Source: Massilia sp. H6 (GTDB lineage: Bacteria; Pseudomonadota; Gammaproteobacteria; Burkholderiales; Burkholderiaceae_D). From it: a stretch of 64,000 bases of DNA. The stretch covers positions 3,100,001 to 3,164,000 of the forward strand of contig NZ_CP103371.1 of assembly GCF_024802625.1 (NCBI RefSeq), written 5' to 3'. Under the pieces are notes generated by a model. It searched no databases. It was not told the DNA's origin and was given only the letters and a program-made list of their open reading frames with translations. Below, piece after piece: positions 38,100-46,263 of the stretch. Both the position numbers and the translations under genes were made by a program. How positions within the stretch are numbered: the first letter of the stretch is position 1; each line of letters begins with the position of its first letter.

Positions 38100-39119
38100 A
38101 TGCGCGACGTGCTGGTTCCGTCCCGGATCGACCCGGTGCCGCCGCCGCCAGGCAGCATCCTGCGCAGGGCTGCCGGCCGCACGATGGGCACGGCGTGGTC
38201 GGCGCAGATGGTGGTTCCGGGCGCCGTCACGGCCGACCTCGAGACGGCGCTGCGGCGCGAGCTCGACGAGATCGTTGTCCAGATGAGCCACTGGGAACCG
38301 GATTCGCTGCTCGCGCGCTACAACAGCGCGCCGGCCGGCAGCTGGCACGCGCTGCCGCCGCAGTGGCTCGAGGTAATGGCGTTCGCGCTGCAGGTCCATG
38401 ACGATACCGGCGGCGCCTTCGATCCGGCCGCAGGCGAGCTGGTCAAGCTGTGGGGCTTCGGATCCGCCGGCCGCTACGACCAGGCCGGGTTTCGCGCGCC
38501 GGCGCCCGCGGCCGTGGCCGCCGCGCTGGCCATGCGCGCCGCGCGCACGCCCGAACTCGACCGTGCGGGACGGCGCCTGCTGCAGCCGGGCGGGGTCGTG
38601 CTCGACCTGTCCTCGATCGCCAAGGGCTATGCGGTGGACCGCCTCGGCGGCTGCCTCGAACGCCACGGCGTGCGGCATTACCTGGTCGAGGTAGGGGGCG
38701 AGCTGCGCGGGGCCGGCGTGAAGCCGGGGGGCGACCCATGGTGGGTCGAGGTCGAAGGCGTGCCAGCGGTGGGCAGCAGCGCAGTCAGCAATACAGTGGC
38801 GCCGCTGGTCGCGCTGCACGGCCTGGCGATTGCCACCTCGGGCGACTACCGCAACTATTATCAGGATGGTCCGCGCCGCGCCTCGCACACACTCGATCCG
38901 CGCAGCGGCCATCCGATCGCCAACGACGTTGCCTCGTGCACGGTGGTGGCAGGCAGCTGCATGGCCGCCGACGCGCTGTCGACGGCGCTGACCGTGATGG
39001 GGGTCGACGCCGGCATCGCGTTTGCCGACACGCGCAACATCGCGGCCCGCTATCTGGTGCGGCGCGGCGGGGGCCTGATCGAATCCACCACAGCCGCCTG
39101 GCGCGGCCTGCTGCAATGA
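38100..39119 (+). CDS. apbE: ApbE, FAD:protein FMN transferase
   Basis: The 339-residue protein carries ApbE motifs RTMGTAW (27-33), SSIAKGYAVDRLG, EVGGELRGAG, ATSGDYRNYY and THTLDPRSGHPI-like LDPRSGHPI, with DAL(S/T)TAL. It moves FMN from FAD to a Thr/Ser in target proteins. Unlike most ApbE proteins, no signal peptide or lipobox is visible at the N-terminus (MRDVLVPSRIDPVPPPP). It starts seven bases after the DUF4198 gene, and its stop overlaps the next ATG. Confidence 0.92.
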   Translation: MRDVLVPSRIDPVPPPPGSILRRAAGRTMGTAWSAQMVVPGAVTADLETALRRELDEIVVQMSHWEPDSLLARYNSAPAGSWHALPPQWLEVMAFALQVHDDTGGAFDPAAGELVKLWGFGSAGRYDQAGFRAPAPAAVAAALAMRAARTPELDRAGRRLLQPGGVVLDLSSIAKGYAVDRLGGCLERHGVRHYLVEVGGELRGAGVKPGGDPWWVEVEGVPAVGSSAVSNTVAPLVALHGLAIATSGDYRNYYQDGPRRASHTLDPRSGHPIANDVASCTVVAGSCMAADALSTALTVMGVDAGIAFADTRNIAARYLVRRGGGLIESTTAAWRGLLQ

Positions 39120-40474
39120 CGAGCTTCGAGCCCATGCGCTGGGGCAGCGCGCTTATCCTGCTTGCCGCCTACCTGGCCATGTGCCTGGCGATCTGGCGCG
39201 CCCACCACGCGCGCAACACCGGCCGCGAGCACACCCACGCGCATGCCGGCAGCGCCGACTGGCTGGTGGTGTACGCCAGCCAGACCGGCAGCGCCGAATA
39301 CCTGGCCGAACGCACCGCCGCCATGCTCTCCACCGGCGGCCTGGCGGCGCGCGCCGTGTGCGTCTCGCGCATCGACAGTGCCGCACTGGCTGCGGCCAGC
39401 CGCGTCCTGCTCGTCGCCAGCACCTATGGCGAGGGCGATGCTCCCGATGCCGCCGCGCGCTTTGCCGGCATCAGCATGGCGGGCAGGCCAGCACTGGGAC
39501 ACCTGCACTACGCGGTGCTGGCGCTGGGCGACAGCACCTATGCCAACTACTGCGGCTTTGGCCGCGCCCTCGACGGCTGGCTCGCCGCCCAGGGCGCCAG
39601 CGCGCTGTTCGAACGCATCGACGTCGATCGCGGCGACGCGTCCGCGCTGGCGCAATGGCAGCACCAGGTCAGCCGCCTTGCCGGCACCAGCGATGCGCCC
39701 GACTGGCAAGCACCGGCCTACGGCAACTGGCGTATCGCCAGCCGCAGCCTGCTCAACCCGGGCAGCGCCGGCGCCCCGCTGTACCGGCTCGCGCTGGTAG
39801 CGATCGATGGCGCCCTGCCCGCATGGGAAGCCGGCGACCTGGCGCAGGTAAGCGTGCCGGCCGACCCGGACCATCCGCGCGAGTACTCGATCGCCTCGCT
39901 GCCCACCGAGGGTCGGCTCGAACTGCTGGTGCGCCTGCAGCGCCGCAGCGATGCCAGCCTGGGCGCGGCATCAGGCTGGCTATGCACCGGCGCGGCAAGC
40001 CATGATGTGATTCGCCTGCGCATCCGCGCGCACCAGCGCTTTCGCCTCAACGACAATGCCGGACGTGCGCTGGTTGCGATCGGCAACGGCAGCGGCCTGG
40101 CAGGGCTGCGCGCGCTGCTCAAGGCGCGCATCGACGCTGGCAGGGGCGACAACTGGCTGCTGTTTGGCGAGCGCAACGCGGCCCACGATTTTCTCTACCG
40201 CGAAGAGCTGCAGGGCTGGCTGGCCACTGGCTGCCTGGCCCGGCTCGACATGGCGTTCTCGCGCGACCAGGCACAGGCGCGCTATGTGCAGCATCTGGTA
40301 AGCGAGCAGGCCCAAACGCTCAGGCAGTGGATCGCAGACGGCGCCGCAATCTATGTGTGCGGCAGCCTGCAGGGCATGGCCGGCGGCGTGCATGATGCCT
40401 TGCGCGAGGTGCTCGGTACAGCCTGCATCGAGCACCTGGCCGCCGAAGGACGCTACCGCCGCGACGTGTATTGA
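39116..40474 (+). CDS. Membrane-anchored flavodoxin-FNR reductase (CysJ-like)
   Basis: The 452-residue protein has one N-terminal transmembrane helix (about 6-27), a flavodoxin domain (about 50-190, YASQTGSAEYLA, ASTYGEGDAPD, LGDSTYANYCG) and a ferredoxin-reductase domain with REYSIAS (FAD) and IGNGSGLAGLRALL (NADPH). It should carry electrons from NADPH through FAD and FMN toward membrane or periplasmic partners. ATGA overlap with apbE. It is related to sulfite-reductase flavoproteins, but no sulfite-reductase haem gene is nearby. Confidence 0.9.
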   Translation: MTSFEPMRWGSALILLAAYLAMCLAIWRAHHARNTGREHTHAHAGSADWLVVYASQTGSAEYLAERTAAMLSTGGLAARAVCVSRIDSAALAAASRVLLVASTYGEGDAPDAAARFAGISMAGRPALGHLHYAVLALGDSTYANYCGFGRALDGWLAAQGASALFERIDVDRGDASALAQWQHQVSRLAGTSDAPDWQAPAYGNWRIASRSLLNPGSAGAPLYRLALVAIDGALPAWEAGDLAQVSVPADPDHPREYSIASLPTEGRLELLVRLQRRSDASLGAASGWLCTGAASHDVIRLRIRAHQRFRLNDNAGRALVAIGNGSGLAGLRALLKARIDAGRGDNWLLFGERNAAHDFLYREELQGWLATGCLARLDMAFSRDQAQARYVQHLVSEQAQTLRQWIADGAAIYVCGSLQGMAGGVHDALREVLGTACIEHLAAEGRYRRDVY

Positions 40475-40509
40475 GCCAGGCCGCGCCGTGCGGGCACGGG
40501 TGCACCCAC

Positions 40510-40549
40510 AAAAAAAACCGGCAGCCCGCACTTCGGTGCAGCCTGCCGG
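40510..40549 (-). terminator. Intrinsic terminator reading toward the flavoprotein gene
   Basis: CCGGCAG (40518-40524) pairs with CTGCCGG (40543-40549), with an inner GCAC/GTGC stem. On the minus strand it is followed by eight T's (40517-40510). On the plus strand no T-run follows, so it ends a minus-strand transcript from 40550-40760. Confidence 0.75.
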
Positions 40550-40750
40550 CATCTCACCTTCGACCTGGCTTGACGCTCCACTACGCGTCCTGCGTAAGTA
40601 AAGCGCACGGCCTGCAGACGGTGTAGCGACGAGTAATGTAGTCATCGACATCGTAGTCCTGCCGCGGACAGTGGGCCACCCAGGGACGGCAATCACTTTG
40701 TAGGAGAATGTCTTGCCCTGCCTGGCATGTGGTCCGTCAACATACAGGCA
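40510..40750 (-). ncRNA. Possible small RNA or microprotein gene
   Basis: This fills most of the 388-base gap 40475-40862. On the minus strand a hairpin (TGCCTG...CAGGCA, extended by ATGT/ACAT, about 40717-40748) leads, and a good terminator ends it. Inside, a frame from 40736 to the TAG at 40581 encodes 51 codons with four regularly placed Cys (including CRPWVAHC and CRPC). It has no ATG: GTG at 40677 would give 32 residues and ATT at 40707 would give 42. It could be a structured RNA, a small Cys-rich protein, or both. The promoter is not clear. Confidence 0.35.
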
Positions 40751-40862
40751 ATATTTTCAAAAAATTTGTTGCCAGCGCAGCCTTAGGATAGGCTTGGGCC
40801 TGGTTTTCTTTTCACTAGAACAAATTATTTCGAGCGTAGTCGTTCCGCGCTGAAGCGATTCC

Positions 40863-42464
40863 GTGACATTTTCTATCGGCCACCGCCTGTTTCTCTCCGT
40901 CTTGCTGGCCATCCTCGCGGTGGCGGCCAGTGCCGTCTATCTGCTGCGCCAGAACGTGCTGGCCGGATTCGGCGAATACGCGGTCGGCATCGAACTCGAC
41001 CGCCTCGACGAGCTCTCCGGCGCCCTGGCCGCGCGCTACCGCGCGACAGGCAGCTGGCAGTTCCTGCCAGGCGGCGACGCGCGGCGCAGCTGGATTGCCA
41101 GCGAACTGGCAGGCCTGCAACAACAAAGGCAACTCCGGGCCCACGCGCTTCCTGCCCTACCGTCGCCGCCGTCGCCGCCTTCGCCACTCTCGCCCGATTC
41201 GCCGCCTTCGCCGGAGTCGCCAGCAGGCCCAGTTGCCTCAGCCCCGGCCACCCTGCCGGCACCACCTGCGCCACCTGCGCCACCTGCGCCGCCCGCCCCG
41301 CCAGCCATGCCGCTGCCGGGGCCGCCCGTCGACATGCTGCCCACGGCGCCGGGCGCCGAAGGCGTCACCTTCGACCTGCACCAACGCGTCACGCTGCTGG
41401 ACGCCAACGGCGCCTACCTGGCCGGGCGCCTGCCCGGCCAGGAGGACGCCGCGCGGCGCGCCATCGTGGTCGACGGCCGCACCGCCGGCTATCTCGGCGT
41501 CGCGCGCAGCCACCAGCCGAGCGACGCGATGGCGCTCGCCTTTCTGAACGGCTTGCGCAGCAGCCTGTGGCAGATCGTGGCGCTGGCGGTGGCACTGAGC
41601 GCCCTGGCTGCCACCCTGCTGGCGCGCCATTTCCGGCAGCCGATCGGGCGCCTGGCCGAGGGCGCCGCGGCGCTCGCGGGTGGCCGCTACGAGGTGCGCC
41701 TGGCGGCAACCCGCAGCGATGAACTGGGCCAGCTGGCGCGCCACTTCAACGCGCTCGCCCAGCAGCTCGACAGCGCCGAGGCGGCGCGGCGCCAATGGGT
41801 AGCCGATACCTCGCACGAGCTGCGCACCCCGCTGGCCGTGTTGCGCGCGCAGCTCGAGGCCCTGCAGGACGGGGTGCGCAGCGCCACCCCGGAAACGCTC
41901 GAATCGATGCTGCGCCAGGTGCTGGCGCTGAACAAGCTGATCGGCGAACTGTATACGCTGGCCTGCGCCGACGTTGGCGCGCTCGACTGCAAGCCCGGCG
42001 CGGTCGACCTGTGGCAGCTCGCCGCTCAGCATGCCGGGGCCTGCGAGGCGCGCCTGCAGGCCGCGGGGCTGGTGCTGGAACTGGGCACGGCCCCGCCCGC
42101 GCAGCTGGCCTGGTGCGACCCCGAGCGCGTACGCCAGGTGCTCGACAACCTGTTCGAGAACAGCCTGCGCTATACCGACCCGGGCGGGCGCATCGCCCTG
42201 CACGCGCGCCTGGCTGGCACCCGGATCGAGCTGGTCGTCGACGACAGCGCGCCGGGCGTGCCAGGCGCAGCCCTGGCGCGCCTGGGCGAGCGCTTCTATC
42301 GGGTGGACGCTTCGCGCAGCCGCGCGCATGGCGGCGCCGGGCTCGGACTGGCGCTGTGCCGCCGCATCCTCGAGGCGCAGGGCGGCAGCTTGAGCTTCAC
42401 CGATTCGCCACTCGGCGGCCTGCGCGCGACGCTGTCGCTGCCGCTGGCGCAGCACAGCGCATGA
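40863..42464 (+). CDS. Sensor histidine kinase with proline-rich periplasmic region
   Basis: The 533-residue kinase has transmembrane helix 1 (about 8-28), a periplasmic region (30-232) holding a Pro-rich stretch at 97-158 with PPSPPS and APP repeats, helix 2 (235-255), HAMP (256-305), HisKA with phospho-His318 (DTSHELRTPL) and an HATPase domain (NLFENSLRYTDPGG, GAGLGLALC). It resembles BaeS. Start is GTG. ATGA overlap with the regulator gene. The signal is unknown. Confidence 0.93.
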   Translation: MTFSIGHRLFLSVLLAILAVAASAVYLLRQNVLAGFGEYAVGIELDRLDELSGALAARYRATGSWQFLPGGDARRSWIASELAGLQQQRQLRAHALPALPSPPSPPSPLSPDSPPSPESPAGPVASAPATLPAPPAPPAPPAPPAPPAMPLPGPPVDMLPTAPGAEGVTFDLHQRVTLLDANGAYLAGRLPGQEDAARRAIVVDGRTAGYLGVARSHQPSDAMALAFLNGLRSSLWQIVALAVALSALAATLLARHFRQPIGRLAEGAAALAGGRYEVRLAATRSDELGQLARHFNALAQQLDSAEAARRQWVADTSHELRTPLAVLRAQLEALQDGVRSATPETLESMLRQVLALNKLIGELYTLACADVGALDCKPGAVDLWQLAAQHAGACEARLQAAGLVLELGTAPPAQLAWCDPERVRQVLDNLFENSLRYTDPGGRIALHARLAGTRIELVVDDSAPGVPGAALARLGERFYRVDASRSRAHGGAGLGLALCRRILEAQGGSLSFTDSPLGGLRATLSLPLAQHSA

Positions 42465-43126
42465 CCCGGTCCATCATGATCGTCGAAGACGAGCCGGAAC
42501 TGGCGGCGCTGGTCGCCGACTATGCACGCGCGGCCGGCTATGCGCCGCTCGTGTGCGCCGACGGCCTGGCGGCGCTGGCCGCCATCCGCGCCCAACCGCC
42601 GGCACTGGTGGTGCTCGACCTGATGCTGCCCGGGCTCGACGGCCTGTCGCTGTGCCGCGAGCTGCGCGCCTTCAGCGCCGTGCCGGTGCTGATGATCACC
42701 GCGCGGGTCGAGGAAAGCGACCGCCTGCTGGGACTGGAACTCGGGGCCGACGACTACCTGTGCAAGCCGTTCAGCCCGCGCGAGCTGATGGCGCGCATCA
42801 AGGCGATCCTGCGGCGCAGCAGCGCCGGCGTCACAGCCCCGCGCGCGCTGGCGATCGACGAAGCGGCGCGCCGCGCCGTCATCCATGGCCAGGCGCTCGA
42901 GCTCACGCCGAGCGAATTCGCCATCCTCGCCGCACTGGCCCGGCGCCCGGGCCAGGCCTTGTCGCGCGCCCAGCTGCTCGACGCCGCGCGCGCCGACAGC
43001 CTCGAGGCCACCGACCGTGCGATCGACAGCCATATCAAGAACCTGCGCCGCAAGATCGAGGCCGCAGCGCCCGGGCTCGATGCGATCGGCTCGGTCTACG
43101 GACTGGGCTACCGCTGCGAACTCTAG
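42461..43126 (+). CDS. OmpR/PhoB-type response regulator
   Basis: The 221-residue protein has a receiver domain (acidic pocket Glu9/Asp10, phospho-acceptor Asp53 in VLDLMLPG, Lys in YLCKPFSP) and a C-terminal winged helix (about 130-220, ELTPSEFAILAALARRPGQALSRAQLL). It is the partner of the overlapping kinase. Its targets may include the proline-rich exported protein gene next door. Confidence 0.95.
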   Translation: MTRSIMIVEDEPELAALVADYARAAGYAPLVCADGLAALAAIRAQPPALVVLDLMLPGLDGLSLCRELRAFSAVPVLMITARVEESDRLLGLELGADDYLCKPFSPRELMARIKAILRRSSAGVTAPRALAIDEAARRAVIHGQALELTPSEFAILAALARRPGQALSRAQLLDAARADSLEATDRAIDSHIKNLRRKIEAAAPGLDAIGSVYGLGYRCEL

Positions 43127-43244
43127 CGCCGGGCTTTCCGAACCGGCAGGCTCCACGGTTTCTCCACATTTGGCAGCCAGAATGCGTTCATGGCCCGCCG
43201 CACCACTTCCCGCCCAGCGCGGGCCGCAGCCAAAGGAGAACACC

Positions 43245-43574
43245 ATGAATCCACGCATGCTGGCACTGACCGCCACGTTTGCCCTGCTCGGCCCGCACGC
43301 CCTGGCCACGGCGCCGCCCGTTCCTCCTGCGCCGCCATCGCCGCCGGCGGTGCCGGGCGCGCCATCGATTGCCATGCCGCCGGCGCCGCCAGTGCCGCCA
43401 GCACCTCCCGCGCCGCCAGCAGTGCCGGCAGCGGCCCATGCGGCCTGCGCCGGCCAGCCAGACGGCACCCGCCTGACCCATGTACTGGACCAGGGCGCCA
43501 CCATGACCGGGGTCTGCGAGCGCGCCGGCGGCAAGCCCACGTTCCGGCTGCGCGAGTTCCGGCACGACGCGTGA
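43245..43574 (+). CDS. Small exported proline-rich protein
   Basis: The 109-residue protein has a signal peptide (about 1-22), a Pro-rich part (about 23-60, PPAPPSPPAVPG and similar) and a compact C-terminus with two cysteines (AACAGQPDGTRLT and GVCERAGGKPTF). It is preceded by AAGGAG. The Pro-rich part echoes the periplasmic region of the kinase two genes upstream. I do not recognise a family. It may be a target or ligand of the two-component system. Confidence 0.72.
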   Translation: MNPRMLALTATFALLGPHALATAPPVPPAPPSPPAVPGAPSIAMPPAPPVPPAPPAPPAVPAAAHAACAGQPDGTRLTHVLDQGATMTGVCERAGGKPTFRLREFRHDA

Positions 43575-43649
43575 CCCTGCGGCGGCGCCGACTACCGCAG
43601 CATGAGGCCATGGCTCGACTTACCGGCGTGGATCATTTATCCTCCACCC

Positions 43650-43859
43650 ATGCCCGCTCCCGACGTCCGAGCCATGTCCACGCCCCCTGCCAACCGGCCC
43701 GCGCCGCCGGTCCAACCCGAACCCGAAGACTGCTGCCGCAGCGGCTGCACCCCTTGCGTGTTCGACCTGTACGACGAGGCGCTGGAACGCTACCAGCAGG
43801 CGCTGGCCATCTGGGAAGCGGCCGAGGCGCCGCCGCTGCCCTCCCGCCCGTCTTCCTGA
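43650..43859 (+). CDS. Oxidoreductase-like small Cys-rich protein
   Basis: A short protein of 69 residues (61 if the next ATG at 43674 is used) with the motif CCRSGCTPCVFDLYDEALERY. It matches the oxidoreductase-like N-terminal domain family (four clustered Cys, likely metal binding). The start is uncertain: three in-frame ATGs (43602, 43650, 43674) all lack a clear ribosome site. No partner gene is obvious. Confidence 0.65.
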   Translation: MPAPDVRAMSTPPANRPAPPVQPEPEDCCRSGCTPCVFDLYDEALERYQQALAIWEAAEAPPLPSRPSS

Positions 43860-44026
43860 ATCGCCGCTCTCGCGCACCGCGCGCCGGTTCTCGGCTGCGC
43901 AATTGTTGGGTATCACTTTATCGCCCGTACGGTGTCGCCTGATGGGTTTTGCGTGTGCTACTTTTTTCTACGGCGTGTCCGGTCGGACGCGCCGTGCTGG
44001 TTTCTTTCCTATCCAGGAGGTATGCC

Positions 44027-44632
44027 ATGAAAAAAGTGATCTCGGCTCTAGCGCTGACAGTGTCCGCCATGACGGTGGCGCCGGCCAGCCAGGCCCAGGA
44101 GGTTTACCGGGCCGTCTCGAGCGGCCCTGGCGAAGCGGTACCGGTCGCCTCGCCCGGCTACAGCATTGCCACCTTCGATATCGCCGGAAATATCCTTACC
44201 GCCGATATTCCATTTAGCGACCTGGTATCGCCGACCGCGGCCGCCCACCTGCACTGCTGCACCACGGAGCCCATGGCCGGGACGGCAGGCGTTGCCATCG
44301 ATCTGTTCGATTTCCCGCTCGGCGTCAACTCCGGCACGTATAGCCAGAGCTTCGACCTGCTCGACCCTGGCATCTATAGCGCCGCCTTCCTTGGCGCCTT
44401 TGGCGGAACCGCAGCCGGCGCCAGCGCGGCGATGCTTGACGCGCTCAGTAGCAACCAGGTCTACCTCAATATCCACACGTCGCAATATCCTGTTGGCGAG
44501 ATCCGCGGCTTCCTGGTCAATAGCGCGGTGGCGCCGATCCCGGAACCGGCCACCTGGGGGATGCTGGGCGCGGGCCTGGCGGGCCTGGCGATCCTGTCGC
44601 GCCGGCGTCCGGCGCTGGTCAAGCAAGCCTAG
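44027..44632 (+). CDS. CHRD-domain protein with PEP-CTERM sorting signal
   Basis: The 201-residue protein has a signal peptide (cut near 23), a CHRD domain (about 25-165; [16 protein letters not shown] is the typical end) and a PEP-CTERM tail (PEP in PIPEP, hydrophobic helix, RRRP). PEP-CTERM proteins are processed by exosortase and exported in exopolysaccharide-forming bacteria. A strong AGGAGG site (44015-44020) fixes the start. Its 3' end overlaps gluQ by 14 bases in convergent orientation. Confidence 0.9.
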   Translation: MKKVISALALTVSAMTVAPASQAQEVYRAVSSGPGEAVPVASPGYSIATFDIAGNILTADIPFSDLVSPTAAAHLHCCTTEPMAGTAGVAIDLFDFPLGVNSGTYSQSFDLLDPGIYSAAFLGAFGGTAAGASAAMLDALSSNQVYLNIHTSQYPVGEIRGFLVNSAVAPIPEPATWGMLGAGLAGLAILSRRRPALVKQA

Positions 44633-45527
44633 CGCCGCGAGACGCCAGTAACTGGCTCCAGGCCGGTATCGCCGCACGCCAGAAGGCCTCGAGCGATGCC
44701 GGCTGTTCGAGCGGCAGCTCGAGGAAGCGTGCCGCTTCCAGCAGCGCTGCCACCGCCGCCGACTCGTCCCCCGGCGCTACCGCCAGCGCGCCGGTCTGCT
44801 TCGAGAGCTTTTCACCGAGCGCATTGCGCACCACCGGCACATGCAGGTAGCGCGGCGTGGGCACGCCCAGTACGCGCTGCAGAAAAATCTGGCGCGGCGT
44901 CGAATCGAGCAGGTCTGCGCCGCGCACGACATCGGTCACGCCCTGCAATGCATCGTCCACCACCACCGCCAGCTGATAGGCCCAGTATCCGTCGGCGCGT
45001 TTGAGCACGAAGTCACCCGAATCAGGCCCGAGGCGCTGAATGACCTCGCCGGCGAAGCGGTCGGTAAAGCCGATCACGTCGTGGCCCGGGTCTGGCACAC
45101 GCAGGCGCAGGCTGCGCATGGCGCGACCCTCGGCCAGGCCGTAGCGGCAGGTGCCGGGGTAGATCGCTGCGCCGTCCGGGGCGACGCCAAGGCGCGAATC
45201 GGCGATCTCGCGCCGGTTGCAGCCGCACGGGTAGGTGTGTGCGGCGATATCCTCGGCGGCCTGCTGGTAAAGCTGCTGGCGCCGGCTTTGCCAGACGATC
45301 TCGCCGTCGGCATGCATGCCGAGCGCATCGAGCAAGGCCAGGATGCCCTCGGCCGCGCCACGCACGCTGCGGCCCTCGTCGATGTCTTCGATGCGCACCA
45401 GCCAGCTGCCGTGGTGGGCCCGGGCGTCGAGGTAACTTGCCAGCGCCGCCACCAGCGAACCGGCGTGCAAGGGACCGGTCGGCGATGGCGCGAAGCGGCC
45501 GACATAGCCACGCAAATTAGTCGCCAC
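44619..45527 (-). CDS. gluQ: Glutamyl-Q tRNA(Asp) synthetase
   Basis: The 302-residue GluRS-like protein lacks the anticodon-binding domain. It has the HIGH-like site [11 protein letters not shown], the KMSKS-like GEKLSKQTG and zinc-binding cysteines ([15 protein letters not shown]). It attaches Glu to queuosine in tRNA-Asp. GTG start, 3 bases after the NTF2-like gene, so they are probably one transcript. Confidence 0.93.
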   Translation of the reverse strand: MATNLRGYVGRFAPSPTGPLHAGSLVAALASYLDARAHHGSWLVRIEDIDEGRSVRGAAEGILALLDALGMHADGEIVWQSRRQQLYQQAAEDIAAHTYPCGCNRREIADSRLGVAPDGAAIYPGTCRYGLAEGRAMRSLRLRVPDPGHDVIGFTDRFAGEVIQRLGPDSGDFVLKRADGYWAYQLAVVVDDALQGVTDVVRGADLLDSTPRQIFLQRVLGVPTPRYLHVPVVRNALGEKLSKQTGALAVAPGDESAAVAALLEAARFLELPLEQPASLEAFWRAAIPAWSQLLASRGARLA

Positions 45528-45530
45528 GGC

Positions 45531-46013
45531 TCAATTCTTCGACTGTGCGCCAATGAGCCTGGTGACCTGCCCCGCCACCGCGTTCGGCACCGCCATCGAC
45601 AGCTGGTAATGCACGATCTCGAAGCCCTGCGCCGTCTTGCGCAGTACGCCGCTGGCCATGCAAGGCCCCATGTTCGGGGTGTCGAGCAGTTCGTCGAACC
45701 AGATCACCGATTTATCGTGCGAGGCATAGACGTTACGGCGCGTGGCCTTGAAGCTCCAGGCCGACTTGCGCTCGAAGAACTTTTTCGCCCAGGACTTGAA
45801 ATCGTCGCGCACCCACAGTTCGGTGCGGTCGGTGCCGATGTAGACGCCATCCTTCGCCATCTTGTCGAAATAGGCCAGGCGCGCATTGGCGGCATCGTCA
45901 TGCCACTCGTCGATGAAGGCATTGACCTGTTGGGTCAGGGCGGCGTCGGCCGCCGCATGGGCCAGGCCGGTCAGGCCCAGGAACAGGACAACGGCGGCAA
46001 GCAAGCGTTTCAT
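45531..46013 (-). CDS. Exported SnoaL/NTF2-like protein
   Basis: The 160-residue protein has a signal peptide (MKRLL...GLAHA, about 1-19) and an NTF2/SnoaL fold (YIGTDRTELWVRDDFKSWAKKFF, WFDELLDTPNMGPCMASGVL, FEIVHYQLSMAVPN). Such domains bind small molecules or modify enzymes, and no catalytic residues can be assigned. It is immediately upstream of gluQ. The 250 bases between it and the next kinase carry AT-rich sequence likely to hold two promoters. Confidence 0.82.
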   Translation of the reverse strand: MKRLLAAVVLFLGLTGLAHAAADAALTQQVNAFIDEWHDDAANARLAYFDKMAKDGVYIGTDRTELWVRDDFKSWAKKFFERKSAWSFKATRRNVYASHDKSVIWFDELLDTPNMGPCMASGVLRKTAQGFEIVHYQLSMAVPNAVAGQVTRLIGAQSKN

Positions 46014-46263
46014 AGAGGCTTTCGGATAGTGGCGTGTGCCTGGCATGGCATGGCAAGCACCAGGCGGTCATAAAGTAAGTATTCTCTAACAATAATGCAA
46101 CGACCGTCCATTTACCAGGCATGCCACGAGACTGCCCGGGCAATGAAGTAACAGCGCGAGCGGCCGGGATACTGAACCGCCTGTGTCACCCGATTAGCGT
46201 GCTATACATCTTAGCAACTGTATACAATATGATTCCTTTCGTTTAGCGCTGGTATATTTACCA

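Noticed and set aside
43972-43993. Inverted repeat before the CHRD gene
   Set aside because: The loop would be only two bases and no T-run follows, so it is not a convincing terminator or operator.
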